This document shows, piece by piece, positions 1 through 8,408 of a stretch of 64,000 bases of DNA. The notes below the pieces were generated by a model. The model had not been told where the DNA came from, did no database searches, and saw only the letters and a program-made list of their open reading frames with translations. This stretch comes from Candidatus Altimarinota bacterium (GTDB taxonomy: Bacteria > Patescibacteriota > Gracilibacteria > UBA4473), in assembly GCA_021736215.1 (NCBI GenBank), contig JAIPGI010000005.1, positions 1 to 64,000 on the forward strand. The letters are read 5' to 3'. The stretch's first letter is position 1; the number at the start of each line of letters is the position of its first letter. The translations under genes and the position numbers were made by a program.

Positions 1-605
1 CACTCAATCTCCCCTATCCCTCTATGTTGTGGACACTCCGTCACATAGGACAACCTTTGGTTTTTGCTTTGGCTCTCCCCTTTTGGTACACCTTGGATGT
101 GGGAAAAATATTTGTATGGGTATTGAACAAAACAAAAATCCTGCCCCGCGCCGTCACCACTGCCGAAAAAGAAGGTCATGAAGATTTCCCTCACGCACGC
201 ATGAGTGTTGCTACTCAACACATACTCTTTCGACAATGGAAGAAGCGAGCGTCAATTCGCACTCATCGCCAAGAAATTGCGGCTGCTTGGAAAAAGACTC
301 TTTCTGATCTTTTTCCGAACGCTATCATCATTGTTCCCCCCAATGCATTACGAGTGATTCTTATTTCTGAAAACGTCAGTCAAATCATGCAACGAGCCAA
401 ACATCTCGGATTCCATTTACGGGACTGGGATGGAGACCCTATTGCTCCCCAAGGAGTACTGAATCACAAATTTGGTTATATCCCACTGAGTTGTTCTGGA
501 GCGGAAATGTTTAATCGAGAATATCTCACCTTTCCAACCAATATCCGAACGAGGTTGTCGGACGTGCATCGTTTTGAGACAATGTGGAAAATTTTGTACA
601 AATGA
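1..605 (+). CDS. DegT/DnrJ/EryC1-type aminotransferase, C-terminal part (partial)
   Basis: The frame is open from the first base, so the gene begins outside the window; the first ATG inside is at 24. The visible 200 residues resemble the C-terminal part of a PLP-dependent DegT/DnrJ/EryC1/StrS sugar aminotransferase. Supporting segments are HLRDWDGDPIAPQG and GAEMFNREYLTFPTN, near the usual PTNP-like ending that closes the substrate pocket. The catalytic lysine lies upstream and cannot be checked. The stop overlaps the next start (ATGA), so the two genes are probably co-transcribed in cell-surface biosynthesis. The family call rests on remembered motifs and is moderate. Confidence 0.55.
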   Translation, partial: LNLPYPSMLWTLRHIGQPLVFALALPFWYTLDVGKIFVWVLNKTKILPRAVTTAEKEGHEDFPHARMSVATQHILFRQWKKRASIRTHRQEIAAAWKKTLSDLFPNAIIIVPPNALRVILISENVSQIMQRAKHLGFHLRDWDGDPIAPQGVLNHKFGYIPLSCSGAEMFNREYLTFPTNIRTRLSDVHRFETMWKILYK

Positions 606-1639
606 AATTAAACCTTCGTGAAATCAACGCCTCACAATTAAACGAATTTTATAATTCTTTTTCCGGAGAAAAAACATTTCTTCAAACTTCTAAGTATGGT
701 GATTTTCGAGAGAAGCTCGGCGAAAAGAACTTTCGATATGGGATATATTCTCAAAGTTCGAACTCAAAATCTCCAGAGCCTGAACTTATAGGGGTTTGCC
801 AATTCCAACGCATTCCCGCTCGTCGAGGAATACATCTCCACGTACCACATGGTCCACTCATCTCCACAGATAAGTGGAATGAGGGGGCTGTTCTAAGATT
901 CTTCCTCTCTGAATATAAACGCATCGGACGAGAAGAAAAATGCGACTTCGTAAGAATTTCTCCTCTCTTGGAAGGAGCACAAAAGAAAGAGTTTCAAAAA
1001 GAAAATTTCCGTCCTGCTCCAACTCACCTTGTGAATCCCGAACTCACATGGGTACTGGATATTACTCAAGACGAAGAGAGTATTCTTGCCAATATGCGAA
1101 AATCCACCCGCTATGAAGTACGACGAATTGAGAAATCCGGTATTACGGTACATATGGGAAATAGCAAAAAAGATCTCGATATTTTTTGGCAATTGCATAC
1201 CGAAACAGTCAAAAGGCAACACTTCGTTCCCTTTGCCCGAAAAATGACCGAAACAGAACTTGATATATTTGGAAATGACGTGCAGATATTCAACGCACAG
1301 ATTGAACAAAAAAATTGTTCAAGCTCTATCATTATCTTTGACTCTCATGCCGCCTACTATCATCAAGGTGCTTCTATCTACTCCAAGTTTCCTGTCACTC
1401 ATGCAACCCTCTGGGAAGCAATCAGAGAAGCCAAACACCGAGGATGTGAAGAATTTAATTTCTGGGGCGTATGCGACGAAAATCAAACCAATCATCCTTG
1501 GTATGGACTCTCGAAATTTAAACGAGGATTTGGTGGGGAAGAACGTCGATTTCTCCATGCCCAAGACTTTCCTCTGACATCAAAATACTGGCTCAACTTT
1601 CTTGTCGAAAAGTGGAGAAAGTGGAAACGACACTACTAA
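602..1639 (+). CDS. FemA/FemX-family peptidyltransferase
   Basis: A protein of about 345 residues with the double GNAT-fold pattern of FemABX enzymes, which add amino acids from aminoacyl-tRNA to the lipid II peptide stem to build peptidoglycan cross-bridges. Recognisable blocks are FLQTSKYGDFREKLG near the N-terminus, MRKSTRYEVRRIEKSG in the middle, and YYHQGAS and FWGVCDE in the second half, followed by GLSKFKRGFGGE. I chose ATG 602 because it overlaps the previous stop as ATGA; an in-frame GTG at 584 is possible. The gene contains one copy of the TTGAACA palindrome (1302-1322). Confidence 0.85.
   Translation: MKLNLREINASQLNEFYNSFSGEKTFLQTSKYGDFREKLGEKNFRYGIYSQSSNSKSPEPELIGVCQFQRIPARRGIHLHVPHGPLISTDKWNEGAVLRFFLSEYKRIGREEKCDFVRISPLLEGAQKKEFQKENFRPAPTHLVNPELTWVLDITQDEESILANMRKSTRYEVRRIEKSGITVHMGNSKKDLDIFWQLHTETVKRQHFVPFARKMTETELDIFGNDVQIFNAQIEQKNCSSSIIIFDSHAAYYHQGASIYSKFPVTHATLWEAIREAKHRGCEEFNFWGVCDENQTNHPWYGLSKFKRGFGGEERRFLHAQDFPLTSKYWLNFLVEKWRKWKRHY
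1302..1322. repeat. TTGAACA palindrome, copy 1 (inside femX-like gene)
   Basis: Perfect inverted repeat of TTGAACA and TGTTCAA around an A/T-only centre of 7 bases. It is identical over 21 bases to the copy at 19596, although the two are read in different frames. Confidence 0.8.
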
Positions 1640-1924
1640 TTAGAGCCCTTGCAATAGTTGCTCAATCCCTCCCGTCCCGATATTTCCCACCATCGACTGA
1701 ATCATAGCAGGAATGGACCAAATCGAGAGAAAGAAAAATCCAATAAGAACCACCCATTTCACTACGCCCCAAATTTTTTTATTTCTTTCATTGCGCAAAA
1801 TTGCCTCATTTTGTTCCATAATAATCTTTTGATCACTCGCAATAGATCCCAAAAGTTCAAATATTTGATTATTTTTCTCTTGATTTGTTATATCCTGCGG
1901 CGACGAATAGATAGGATGCTCCAT
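1640..1924 (-). CDS. small membrane protein with coiled-coil N-terminus
   Basis: An unrecognised protein of 94 residues when started at ATG 1924 (the open frame runs back to 1966). Residues 10-50 are polar and suited to a coiled coil (QEKNNQIFELLGSIASDQK). One strong membrane span follows (WGVVKWVVLIGFFFLSIWSI) with a short Gly-rich tail. It converges on the femX-like gene, the two stops being directly adjacent. Codon use resembles the neighbours. No function is assigned. Confidence 0.65.
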   Translation of the reverse strand: MEHPIYSSPQDITNQEKNNQIFELLGSIASDQKIIMEQNEAILRNERNKKIWGVVKWVVLIGFFFLSIWSIPAMIQSMVGNIGTGGIEQLLQGL

Positions 1925-1971
1925 AGCTTGGATTATGACATGAGAAAAAAATTTCTCCAAACACATAGTAC

Positions 1972-1999
1972 TTGATTTTCATTTGTTAAAAAATAAACT
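1972..1999 (+). promoter_or_regulatory. promoter of ferredoxin gene
   Basis: TTGATT (1972-1977) and TAAACT (1994-1999) with a 16-bp spacer, about 27 bp ahead of the ferredoxin ATG. Confidence 0.5.
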
Positions 2000-2025
2000 C
2001 TCTGCGATTCGTAATTGATTCGAAA

Positions 2026-2328
2026 ATGGCAAAAGTGACTATTCGTGACAATGATGGGAAGCAAGTGGCTCAATTCGAGGCGAACGAGGATGAATCTCTC
2101 GGAACTCAAGCTCAGGACGCAGGAGCCCCAATCCCCTTTTCTTGCGGAGTTGGTGCTTGTCGAACCTGTGTCGCACGAGTAAACAAAGGTAAAGAATACC
2201 TCGACGAAGAAGCGGTTGGTCCCAAGCATATCACTACCGAAGACAATGAAGTCTTAACCTGCATCTGTGGGCTGCGAAAAGACGTTCCCAAAGATGCCGA
2301 AATCGATATAGAAGTAGAGAACTTATAG
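2026..2328 (+). CDS. 2Fe-2S ferredoxin
   Basis: A 100-residue plant/adrenodoxin-type ferredoxin that carries electrons between redox enzymes in the cytoplasm. The cluster ligands are visible as C40-x4-C45-x2-C48 (SCGVGACRTC) and C79 (LTCIC). Length fits a stand-alone fdx domain. It has its own promoter and no partner reductase nearby, so its redox partner is unknown; the sufCBD genes at 18.7 kb could assemble its cluster. Confidence 0.9.
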   Translation: MAKVTIRDNDGKQVAQFEANEDESLGTQAQDAGAPIPFSCGVGACRTCVARVNKGKEYLDEEAVGPKHITTEDNEVLTCICGLRKDVPKDAEIDIEVENL

Positions 2329-2329
2329 T

Positions 2330-2358
2330 TTGACATTTGTGAAATAAGTATTTAAAAT
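2330..2358 (+). promoter_or_regulatory. strong promoter of the repeat-protein gene at 2513
   Basis: Consensus TTGACA (2330-2335), a 17-bp spacer and TAAAAT (2353-2358). The predicted start near 2365 gives a leader of about 148 nt. Confidence 0.75.
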
Positions 2359-2396
2359 ATTTTTGTACAAAGAAACACAACGAGTTGTTTTTTTGT

Positions 2397-2476
2397 CGCT
2401 CTTTGAAAATTGAAGACGGTTTTTGTTTGCAGCATTGTGGGTATTCCTCGGGTACGCAGAATGCTGCAAACAAAAA
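2397..2476 (+). promoter_or_regulatory. structured leader: boxA-like motif plus 17-bp hairpin
   Basis: CGCTCTTTGAAAA (2397-2409) resembles boxA, the NusB/S10 antitermination site. It is followed by a perfect 17-bp inverted repeat (2420-2436 with 2460-2476, 23-nt loop). The hairpin sits between the promoter and the ribosome binding site (AAAGGA, 2497-2502). The nhaD leader and the tmRNA 5' flank have the same order of parts. Confidence 0.5.
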
Positions 2477-2512
2477 ATTATTTCACAAACACATAGAAAG
2501 GACCGGTTCGTT

Positions 2513-3151
2513 ATGAAATCAAACAAAAACTTAATAATCACTATCGTGTCCGTTACGATGCTGATTATTGTCGTTATTTTGTTCAATATTTGGCCAAGTG
2601 ACCGATACGATGTTTTGGAAAACATCGGTTACAAGTCTGGTCAATCATATTCCCAAAGTGAAGTTTATATCTTCATTTTGGAGCTCAAAGAAAGCTTTCT
2701 CTCTGGAGATGCTGACCTCGATACCGTGGTGGCGGCGAGGAATTCTCTCATTACAGAAAATTCTAAGTATTTCTCATCAGAAAAATCCTCATGGATTTAC
2801 AATCCCCAGGATAACCCTGAACACCGATTTTTTGGGCCCTTCGATACAGAAGGGAACGATCTATCCCATCCAGAGGTAACAAAAACACATGAAACCCTTG
2901 CAAACTTAGGGTATCAAGTGGGAAATTTATACTCAAAAGAAACTATTTACAGCTTCATCGTTCAGCTACGATACAGCTTCCTTTCTGCAAACGATTTCGA
3001 GGAAATGTATGCGTTAGTAAACGCTCGAAGATCATTAGTCATAAAATATCCTCAGTATTTCAACCAAGAGTTAGAGACGAAATGGTCCAAAAGCTACTCA
3101 GGTATGATCGTACAGGGGCCCTATACTCCTGATGGAAAAGAAATTAAATAG
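2513..3151 (+). CDS. membrane-anchored protein with two ~85-residue repeats
   Basis: An unrecognised 212-residue protein. I chose ATG 2513 because AAAGGA lies 10 bp upstream and a membrane anchor follows at once (residues 7-27, LIITIVSVTMLIIVVILF). The exterior is an internal duplication: residues 34-118 and 128-212 share the order L-x-NxGY..G..YS...I..FI..L..SFLS, then a helix, then a GPF/GPY-x-x-x-G end. It has its own strong promoter, a structured leader and a clear terminator, so it is a single-gene unit and probably well expressed. Confidence 0.75.
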   Translation: MKSNKNLIITIVSVTMLIIVVILFNIWPSDRYDVLENIGYKSGQSYSQSEVYIFILELKESFLSGDADLDTVVAARNSLITENSKYFSSEKSSWIYNPQDNPEHRFFGPFDTEGNDLSHPEVTKTHETLANLGYQVGNLYSKETIYSFIVQLRYSFLSANDFEEMYALVNARRSLVIKYPQYFNQELETKWSKSYSGMIVQGPYTPDGKEIK

Positions 3152-3173
3152 GATCTTCAATTTTCATCGAGAA

Positions 3174-3203
3174 AGAACCCGAATCTCTATTCGGGTTCTT
3201 TTC
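3174..3203 (+). terminator. rho-independent terminator
   Basis: An 11-bp stem (AGAACCCGAAT pairing 3189-3199) with a CTCT loop, followed by T residues, just after the gene ending at 3151. Confidence 0.85.
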
Positions 3204-3219
3204 TCATGGTAGAAAACCT

Positions 3220-3247
3220 TTGACAAAATTCACTTTCTCCATACACT
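3220..3247 (+). promoter_or_regulatory. promoter of rpmG
   Basis: TTGACA (3220-3225), 16-bp spacer, TACACT (3242-3247), upstream of rpmG. Confidence 0.7.
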
Positions 3248-3312
3248 CCCCCCGAGTTTTTGATTAATATTTTTATTATTTTCATTACTCATTCCTCATT
3301 ACTCATTGAAAA

Positions 3313-3522
3313 ATGGCTCGAGCAACGAAAAAACGCGCATTTTTTGCCCTCTTCTGTACCGCTTGTCACGAAAAAGACGGCAAACGAATCGAGAACTACA
3401 AAATCTTGATTAATACACAAAATCAGAATCCAAAAGAATTCACGCTTCGAAAGTATTGTTCTCGTTGTGATGCACACCAAGTACACAAAACGAAACAAAT
3501 CTCTCGATCACAGAACAATTAA
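3313..3522 (+). CDS. rpmG: 50S ribosomal protein bL33
   Basis: A 69-residue bL33 of the large subunit. The zinc-ribbon pairs FCTAC and YCSRC are intact, so this is the C+ form that binds zinc, unlike the Cys-poor bL32 and bL31 in this window. KYCSRCDAHQVHKTK matches the conserved C-terminal strand region. It is monocistronic, with a promoter at 3220 and a terminator at 3547-3577. Confidence 0.9.
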   Translation: MARATKKRAFFALFCTACHEKDGKRIENYKILINTQNQNPKEFTLRKYCSRCDAHQVHKTKQISRSQNN

Positions 3523-3546
3523 TCTGTATTTATTCTTTGAACATGA

Positions 3547-3577
3547 AAAAAGTCCGCGTTTACATCGGACTTTTTTT
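3547..3577 (+). terminator. rpmG: rpmG terminator
   Basis: AAAAAGTCCG pairs with CGGACTTTTTTT across a 9-nt loop. The T-tract ends 18 bp before the next ATG. Confidence 0.85.
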
Positions 3578-3595
3578 ATGCCACAATTTCGGCTG

Positions 3596-4804
3596 ATGAA
3601 AAAGCTCCTTCAAGCGCTTTCGGAAAAATTCACAGAATTACAGACATTGCGGCAAAAGGATTCTTCAAAAACAGAGAAAATAAAAGTGAACAAAACTCCT
3701 GAAAAAGAGGAAAAAACTCAAAAAGTAGAAATTGAAATCTCTGCGAGAACTGTAGTAAAAGTACTTCTTATTCTCACTATTTTCTTTGTTTTGGGACAAC
3801 TGGTTGTGGAACTCAAAAGCATTGTCGTTGTAACAGTTATTTGCTTGTTCCTGGCAATGGGACTCTCTCCTATCGTGAGTGCTTTGGAAGCACGAAAGGT
3901 TCCAAGACCTCTTGCTATATTTATTCTTTACATTGGATTTATTGGGATACTTACGATTCTTTTTATTACTATCATTCCTATTTTGGCAGAACAATTATTC
4001 TCCATTGCTCGGGAACTGAAGATCTTTTTTTCAAATACGGAAACCCCTAGCCAATTACCAATAGTTCACGATTTTTTCAAAACGCTTAATTTCGATACCA
4101 AAGAAATTCAACAATTTATTACCGAAAACCTCACCACCATTTCTCGAAACCTGCAGAGTATCGCTGGATCAACCTTTTATATTCTGAGTGAAGTGTTTAA
4201 TGGGGTTTTTAACTTTATTTTTGCTCTAGTACTCCTCTTCTTTATTTTGATGGAAAGAGAGCTCATCGGTAATTTCATTGTGGTACTTCTCCCTCCAAAA
4301 GATCGCGAATATATTCGTAGAAAATCTATGCTAGTTCAATCCAAAATGTCTGATTGGTTTCGCGGACAAGTCATTTTGATGGTATCGGTAGGACTTTTTA
4401 TGTATCTGGGCATGAAAGTATTTGAATATATATTTGGTATGCAATATGCCGCAACGATTGGCCTCTTGGCTGGAGTCATGGAACTATTCCCCTATATCGG
4501 AGTGATTATCACCGGTATTTTGGCAGGACTGATAGCCGTGAATATTTCTTGGATACTCCTTTTGGTGGTAATTATTTGGATATTTATCACTCAATTTCTT
4601 GAAGGAAATTTTCTTGTTCCCGTCGTTATGGAAAAAGCTACTGGACTTTCTTCGGTCGTAGTGATGCTCGCCCTCTCCATCGGAGGTGTTTTGGGAAATG
4701 CGATTGGTGGGGTTGCCTTGGCAATTTTGGGAATGATTCTCTCTATACCAATCGCCGCCTCCATTGGTATCTTTGTGGAAGAAGTTGTTCAGAAACGATA
4801 TTAA
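3596..4804 (+). CDS. AI-2E/PerM family membrane transporter
   Basis: A 402-residue permease of the AI-2E exporter-like family (UPF0118, as YdiK/PerM). A charged N-terminus of about 55 residues precedes paired membrane spans. The family C-terminal signature is clear: LLAGVMELFPYIGVIITG, then EGNFLVPVVMEKATGLSSV, then Gly-rich spans ending ILSIPIAA. Substrates of the family range from AI-2 export to ion antiport, so the substrate is open. ATG 3596 comes just after the rpmG terminator; ATG 3578 is an alternative. The stop overlaps that of prmC (TTAA) on the other strand. Confidence 0.85.
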   Translation: MKKLLQALSEKFTELQTLRQKDSSKTEKIKVNKTPEKEEKTQKVEIEISARTVVKVLLILTIFFVLGQLVVELKSIVVVTVICLFLAMGLSPIVSALEARKVPRPLAIFILYIGFIGILTILFITIIPILAEQLFSIARELKIFFSNTETPSQLPIVHDFFKTLNFDTKEIQQFITENLTTISRNLQSIAGSTFYILSEVFNGVFNFIFALVLLFFILMERELIGNFIVVLLPPKDREYIRRKSMLVQSKMSDWFRGQVILMVSVGLFMYLGMKVFEYIFGMQYAATIGLLAGVMELFPYIGVIITGILAGLIAVNISWILLLVVIIWIFITQFLEGNFLVPVVMEKATGLSSVVVMLALSIGGVLGNAIGGVALAILGMILSIPIAASIGIFVEEVVQKRY

Positions 4805-5625
4805 GAACCTTTAACCGTTATTTGAGCGAAAAACACATTTCTTCCCGCGTCTTGAAAAAACTTTGTAGTATATTGTTGAAATATATGAGTAACTTCTTCT
4901 TTTTGTGAAGGAAGAAATTCTAGCCACAATTCGCGAAATTCGAATTTCTGATTTGCTATCTGCCCCGCAAACATACGAAGAACATCCAACCCATCACTTC
5001 CTGCAAAAAGAGCTCCAGGAGGTTCATTCAAGACCTCTGGAGCAAGTTTCATATTCGTAGGAATATAAGGAAGATTAGCAACGATTATATCAAATTTTTT
5101 CTCGGCCAGTCCCGCAACAAGATTTCCGTGCAAGAAACGAACATTCGAAATATTATTTTTGATGGCATTATGAGTCGCCATTTTGAGAGCCTTGTGAGAT
5201 ATATCCACACCTATAACAAAGCTATCAGGGATGTTCTTTGCCAAGAAAAGCGCTATATTACCAGATCCCGTTCCAATATCAAAAATCCTATGCGGAATAA
5301 ATGATCGTTCCTGATCTATAATAGTGTGACAAAGAATTTCTGTTTCATCACGAGGGATTAATACATGCTCATTCACAAAAATACGCATTTCTCCCCAATC
5401 TTTGTAACCAATAATATAGGCCAACGGAATATGATCTTTTCTTTTTTGAACAAATTTTTTATACAACAATTCTTTCCAAAAAGGAATGTCTTTCTCCGGA
5501 TGTGTTTTTAAGAAAACCCGATTACATTGAAGTACCTCTGCTAACAATACTTCCGCTTCCAATCGAGGCTTCTCTAAATTTTGAAATTGAGTTTCTGCCC
5601 ATGTAATTATTTTTCGAATATTCAT
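4801..5625 (-). CDS. prmC: release factor glutamine methyltransferase PrmC
   Basis: PrmC/HemK methylates the GGQ glutamine of peptide chain release factors using SAM. The 274-residue protein has the N-terminal helical domain, the SAM loop DIGTGSGNIAL (about 117-127) and the substrate motif NLPYIP (184-189), a common variant of NPPY. ATG 5625 gives the family N-terminus; the open frame continues to 5673. It converges with the permease gene and overlaps its stop by 4 bp. No release-factor gene is in the window. Confidence 0.9.
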   Translation of the reverse strand: MNIRKIITWAETQFQNLEKPRLEAEVLLAEVLQCNRVFLKTHPEKDIPFWKELLYKKFVQKRKDHIPLAYIIGYKDWGEMRIFVNEHVLIPRDETEILCHTIIDQERSFIPHRIFDIGTGSGNIALFLAKNIPDSFVIGVDISHKALKMATHNAIKNNISNVRFLHGNLVAGLAEKKFDIIVANLPYIPTNMKLAPEVLNEPPGALFAGSDGLDVLRMFAGQIANQKFEFRELWLEFLPSQKEEVTHIFQQYTTKFFQDAGRNVFFAQITVKGS

Positions 5626-5701
5626 CGAAGTTATTTTGCCACAGAAAAAAAGAATACTGAATCGACTCTTCACTATTTCAGATTTCCTCCCTTAAAAAAC
5701 G

Positions 5702-5908
5702 TTATCCAATAAATTGTTTCTTCTTTGCCTCAGATCGATGCCGCTCACGAGCTACTGCCGCTTCGCGGACAAGTTTTCTCTTTGGTTTTGGAGAGAAATA
5801 GCGAAGTGCTCGAAATTTCTGCATAAGTCGCATGGATTTCACATGAGAAGAAAAACGCTTTAACAATTTTTCTCCAGATTCTCCGTCGTGTCGTGTTACT
5901 TTAATCAT
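5702..5908 (-). CDS. rpsU: 30S ribosomal protein bS21
   Basis: A 68-residue, very basic bS21 of the 30S platform near the anti-Shine-Dalgarno end of 16S rRNA. The order LLKRFSSHVKSMRLMQKFRALRYF, FSPKPKRKLVREAAVARER and a Lys/Arg tail fits the family. The -10 box ends only 10 bp before the ATG, so the transcript should have almost no leader. A leaderless mRNA for bS21 is notable because bS21 affects initiation at SD-type sites. Confidence 0.88.
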   Translation of the reverse strand: MIKVTRHDGESGEKLLKRFSSHVKSMRLMQKFRALRYFSPKPKRKLVREAAVARERHRSEAKKKQFIG

Positions 5909-5917
5909 AGCGGGCGA

Positions 5918-5945
5918 ATTGTAGAGCCATAAAAAATTTTGTCAA
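5918..5945 (-). promoter_or_regulatory. rpsU: rpsU promoter, near-leaderless
   Basis: On the minus strand TTGACA (5940-5945), 16-bp spacer, TACAAT (5918-5923). The predicted start near 5911 is about 3 nt from the ATG (5908). Confidence 0.75.
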
Positions 5946-5995
5946 AAAAATAATAAAACTCGAAGAATCGCCAATTTTTAAATTTACCGACTCAA

Positions 5996-7213
5996 TTATG
6001 GTATAAATTGTATAGGTGCTAATTTTCGCTCCTCAAATCCGACAGGAGCGGTCCTGTACGTACCATTGCGACTCGCTGTTTCTTTCGCAAAAGTACTGAT
6101 CATAGACCCATCCGACAAAAATATTGAGAGTTCCCCATTCCCCCCATTGGGATAAAATGCCTTCGAAGCGTCTGGTTTTAGCTTTACCCGAAAAACTCGC
6201 TCTTCTCCAGCAGGAATAAGTAAATTCAATCCCCCTATAAAAATACTTCCTGTTCGAGAAGCAATTTGTTCTCGAGAAACACCACCCCCCGTGAGTGAGA
6301 GATAAAAATTTTCAGCAGGACCAATGTTGGTCTTTTCGAAACGAAGCTTGAATTCAAGACTATGAAGCTGAACCCTATCGTCCAAATTATTTGCTATACG
6401 AAGCGTTCCAAGATCAGCAAAATCAGAATTAGAATTCAAGACAACGGTTTCCTCTCTTGGGACAGCTGTAATTTTGAGTTGTTTTTTCTCAACGTCATAT
6501 CCTTGTTTATTGGGATTAAAATCTTTTGGTTTAATGGCCACTCGACGAGTGTCACGGTAACTCCCCTCAATAAGAATATTCGTTCCTGATTCTCCCATAA
6601 GACGTGGTTTTTGGAGAATTTCAGAAATAGTCCACGCAGCATCCGCACGACTCACTTCGGTATCAGGATGATAGAGGGTTCCTTTTTCTCGAATGAGATC
6701 ATTTGCCACTAAATGAGAAACTGACTCAGAAAACCATACCTGGGAAGGAACATCTGAAAAATCCAACTCTCCTACTCTCGAAAGCTCGAAAACTCTCGAC
6801 ACTAATGTTGCCCACTCTGCACGGTTTATGGCGCGAGCTGGCCCAAATGTCCCATCCATAAACCCATTAATCCATCCATTGTCCACCGCTACTTGAACCG
6901 CTCCAGAGAACCATTCTCCTCTTGGAACATCCGAAAATGCTACCTTTGAAGTCCGTGAAGAAGTTCCGAAATCAATTTTTTTTGTCCTGAGCAAAAGCAC
7001 TAACGCCTCCGCTCGGTTCAGAGACCTATTTGGACGAAATGATCCGTCGCCAAACCCTGTCATAATTCCTTCTGATTGTACTATCTCAATGGGAGCTTCT
7101 GCCCAAAGCGGAATATCTTGGTTATCGGTAAATCGCAAAACAGCTTCCGCCTGAGGCAAGAGAACAGCGAAAGAGAAAAGTACACTGAAGAACAAAACCC
7201 CTCTTTTTTTCAT
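5996..7213 (-). CDS. SLH-domain surface protein
   Basis: A 405-residue secreted protein. A Sec signal peptide (MKKRGVLFF...PQAEA, likely cut near residue 24) is followed by three SLH domains at about 28-75, 93-140 and 152-198, with the typical FxDVP...W, G(W/I)I.GF.DG.F.P and NRAE motifs. SLH triplets bind cell-wall polymers and anchor surface proteins. Residues 215-405 are beta-rich and resemble the domains of the 630-residue protein at 8540. The third repeat has DAAW where NRAE is expected. This may be an anchor of the S-layer-like coat. Confidence 0.88.
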   Translation of the reverse strand: MKKRGVLFFSVLFSFAVLLPQAEAVLRFTDNQDIPLWAEAPIEIVQSEGIMTGFGDGSFRPNRSLNRAEALVLLLRTKKIDFGTSSRTSKVAFSDVPRGEWFSGAVQVAVDNGWINGFMDGTFGPARAINRAEWATLVSRVFELSRVGELDFSDVPSQVWFSESVSHLVANDLIREKGTLYHPDTEVSRADAAWTISEILQKPRLMGESGTNILIEGSYRDTRRVAIKPKDFNPNKQGYDVEKKQLKITAVPREETVVLNSNSDFADLGTLRIANNLDDRVQLHSLEFKLRFEKTNIGPAENFYLSLTGGGVSREQIASRTGSIFIGGLNLLIPAGEERVFRVKLKPDASKAFYPNGGNGELSIFLSDGSMISTFAKETASRNGTYRTAPVGFEERKLAPIQFIP

Positions 7214-7289
7214 GTGTATTTGTATAAGAATCTGTTGGTTCTAGCCTAGAGGATTTGATTTTTTTTGCAAATTCTGATAGAAGGACTAG

Positions 7290-8408
7290 GTGAAAAAACA
7301 AAATATAGTACTTATTGGATTTCGAGGAGCAGGAAAGAGCACTTTTGGTCGTGCTATTGCTTCTGTAACCAACCTTCCTTTTGCTGATATCGATGAGGAG
7401 GTAGAATTCCTTATCGGAGAATCTGTGGGGAAGTTTGTCGAGAAACATGGGTGGCAAGTTTTCCGAGAAGTGGAACAACGCGTTACGCATGATTTTTGCC
7501 GTAATTTTTCAGGAATTTTGTCCACGGGAGGCGGAACTATAGAAAATTCAAAAAATCTCCAAAACCTAAAGAAAACAGGCGTATTTGTGTTCATCAATCC
7601 CGAGTTCAAGAAAGTTCGAAAATACCTTATCGAAAGTGATAAGGAGAAAAAAAGACCACGATTCAATCCTAGCATTTCTCTTTCGGAAGAAATCGATCAA
7701 ATGTGGAACCAACGGAAAACCATCTATCAAGCAACGGCTGAGATTGAGATTGTTCCTGATTTTGACGGAAAATGTATGGATGAGGCCAAAAAAATGGTCA
7801 AAATACTGGAAAAACTCATTCCTCCTTCTCCACCAAAAAGACGCGTAGCAATCCTTTCTTCCAGTAATGGGACAACTCTTCAAGGACTCCTTAATGCGCA
7901 AAAAAAAGGTCGTATTCCAAATGTTGAGTTTTGTCTTTTTGTGACGGATCAACCCGAGTGTGGAGCTTTGGAAAAAGCAAAAAAAGCAAAAATTCCTCGC
8001 ATTGAAGTATTGGAAGCCAAAAAGAATATAGACCGAGAAGAATACGACCGAGGTCTTATGAATATTCTCCGAGAGCAAAATCCCGATATCATCCTTTTAG
8101 CAGGATGGATGAGGATTTTATCAAAACTATACTGTGACCAATTCGGAAGTGTTACGATAAACGTACATCCATCACTTCTTCCTCAATTTGCCGGTCTCAA
8201 GGGAGATGAAGTACACCAAAAAGTACTCGAATACGAGGAACGCTACACAGGTTGCACATTCCATCGTGTCAGCAAAGATGTCGATACAGGCGAAATAGTC
8301 CTCCAACGAAAGGTGTTGGTTGAAGAAAACGACACCATAGAGTCACTCCGATACAAAGTCCAAAATCAGGAAATCTTGGGATTCTGCGAATTATTAGAGA
8401 AACGGTAA
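7290..8408 (+). CDS. shikimate kinase - GAR transformylase fusion (AroK-PurN)
   Basis: One 372-residue chain carries two enzymes. Residues 1-175 are shikimate kinase: Walker A GFRGAGKST, FADIDEEVE, FREVE, STGGG, the lid KKRPRF and the R..IY helix. Residues 184-372 are phosphoribosylglycinamide formyltransferase: SSSNGTTLQ, LAGWMRILS, the catalytic NVHPSLLP and DVDTGEIVLQ. Both sets of key residues look complete, so both activities are likely. The first phosphorylates shikimate on the route to chorismate and pABA; the second uses 10-formyl-THF in purine synthesis. The start is GTG 7290 with GAAGGA just upstream. I see no internal stop or start that would split it. Confidence 0.9.
   Translation: MKKQNIVLIGFRGAGKSTFGRAIASVTNLPFADIDEEVEFLIGESVGKFVEKHGWQVFREVEQRVTHDFCRNFSGILSTGGGTIENSKNLQNLKKTGVFVFINPEFKKVRKYLIESDKEKKRPRFNPSISLSEEIDQMWNQRKTIYQATAEIEIVPDFDGKCMDEAKKMVKILEKLIPPSPPKRRVAILSSSNGTTLQGLLNAQKKGRIPNVEFCLFVTDQPECGALEKAKKAKIPRIEVLEAKKNIDREEYDRGLMNILREQNPDIILLAGWMRILSKLYCDQFGSVTINVHPSLLPQFAGLKGDEVHQKVLEYEERYTGCTFHRVSKDVDTGEIVLQRKVLVEENDTIESLRYKVQNQEILGFCELLEKR

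Noticed and set aside
893-1309. 138-residue frame on the minus strand
   Set aside because: It lies wholly inside the femX-like gene, and its composition is that of a shadow frame.
7290-8408. Two separate overlapping genes aroK and purN
   Set aside because: The frame is continuous and I see no stop, frameshift or internal RBS near the domain junction.
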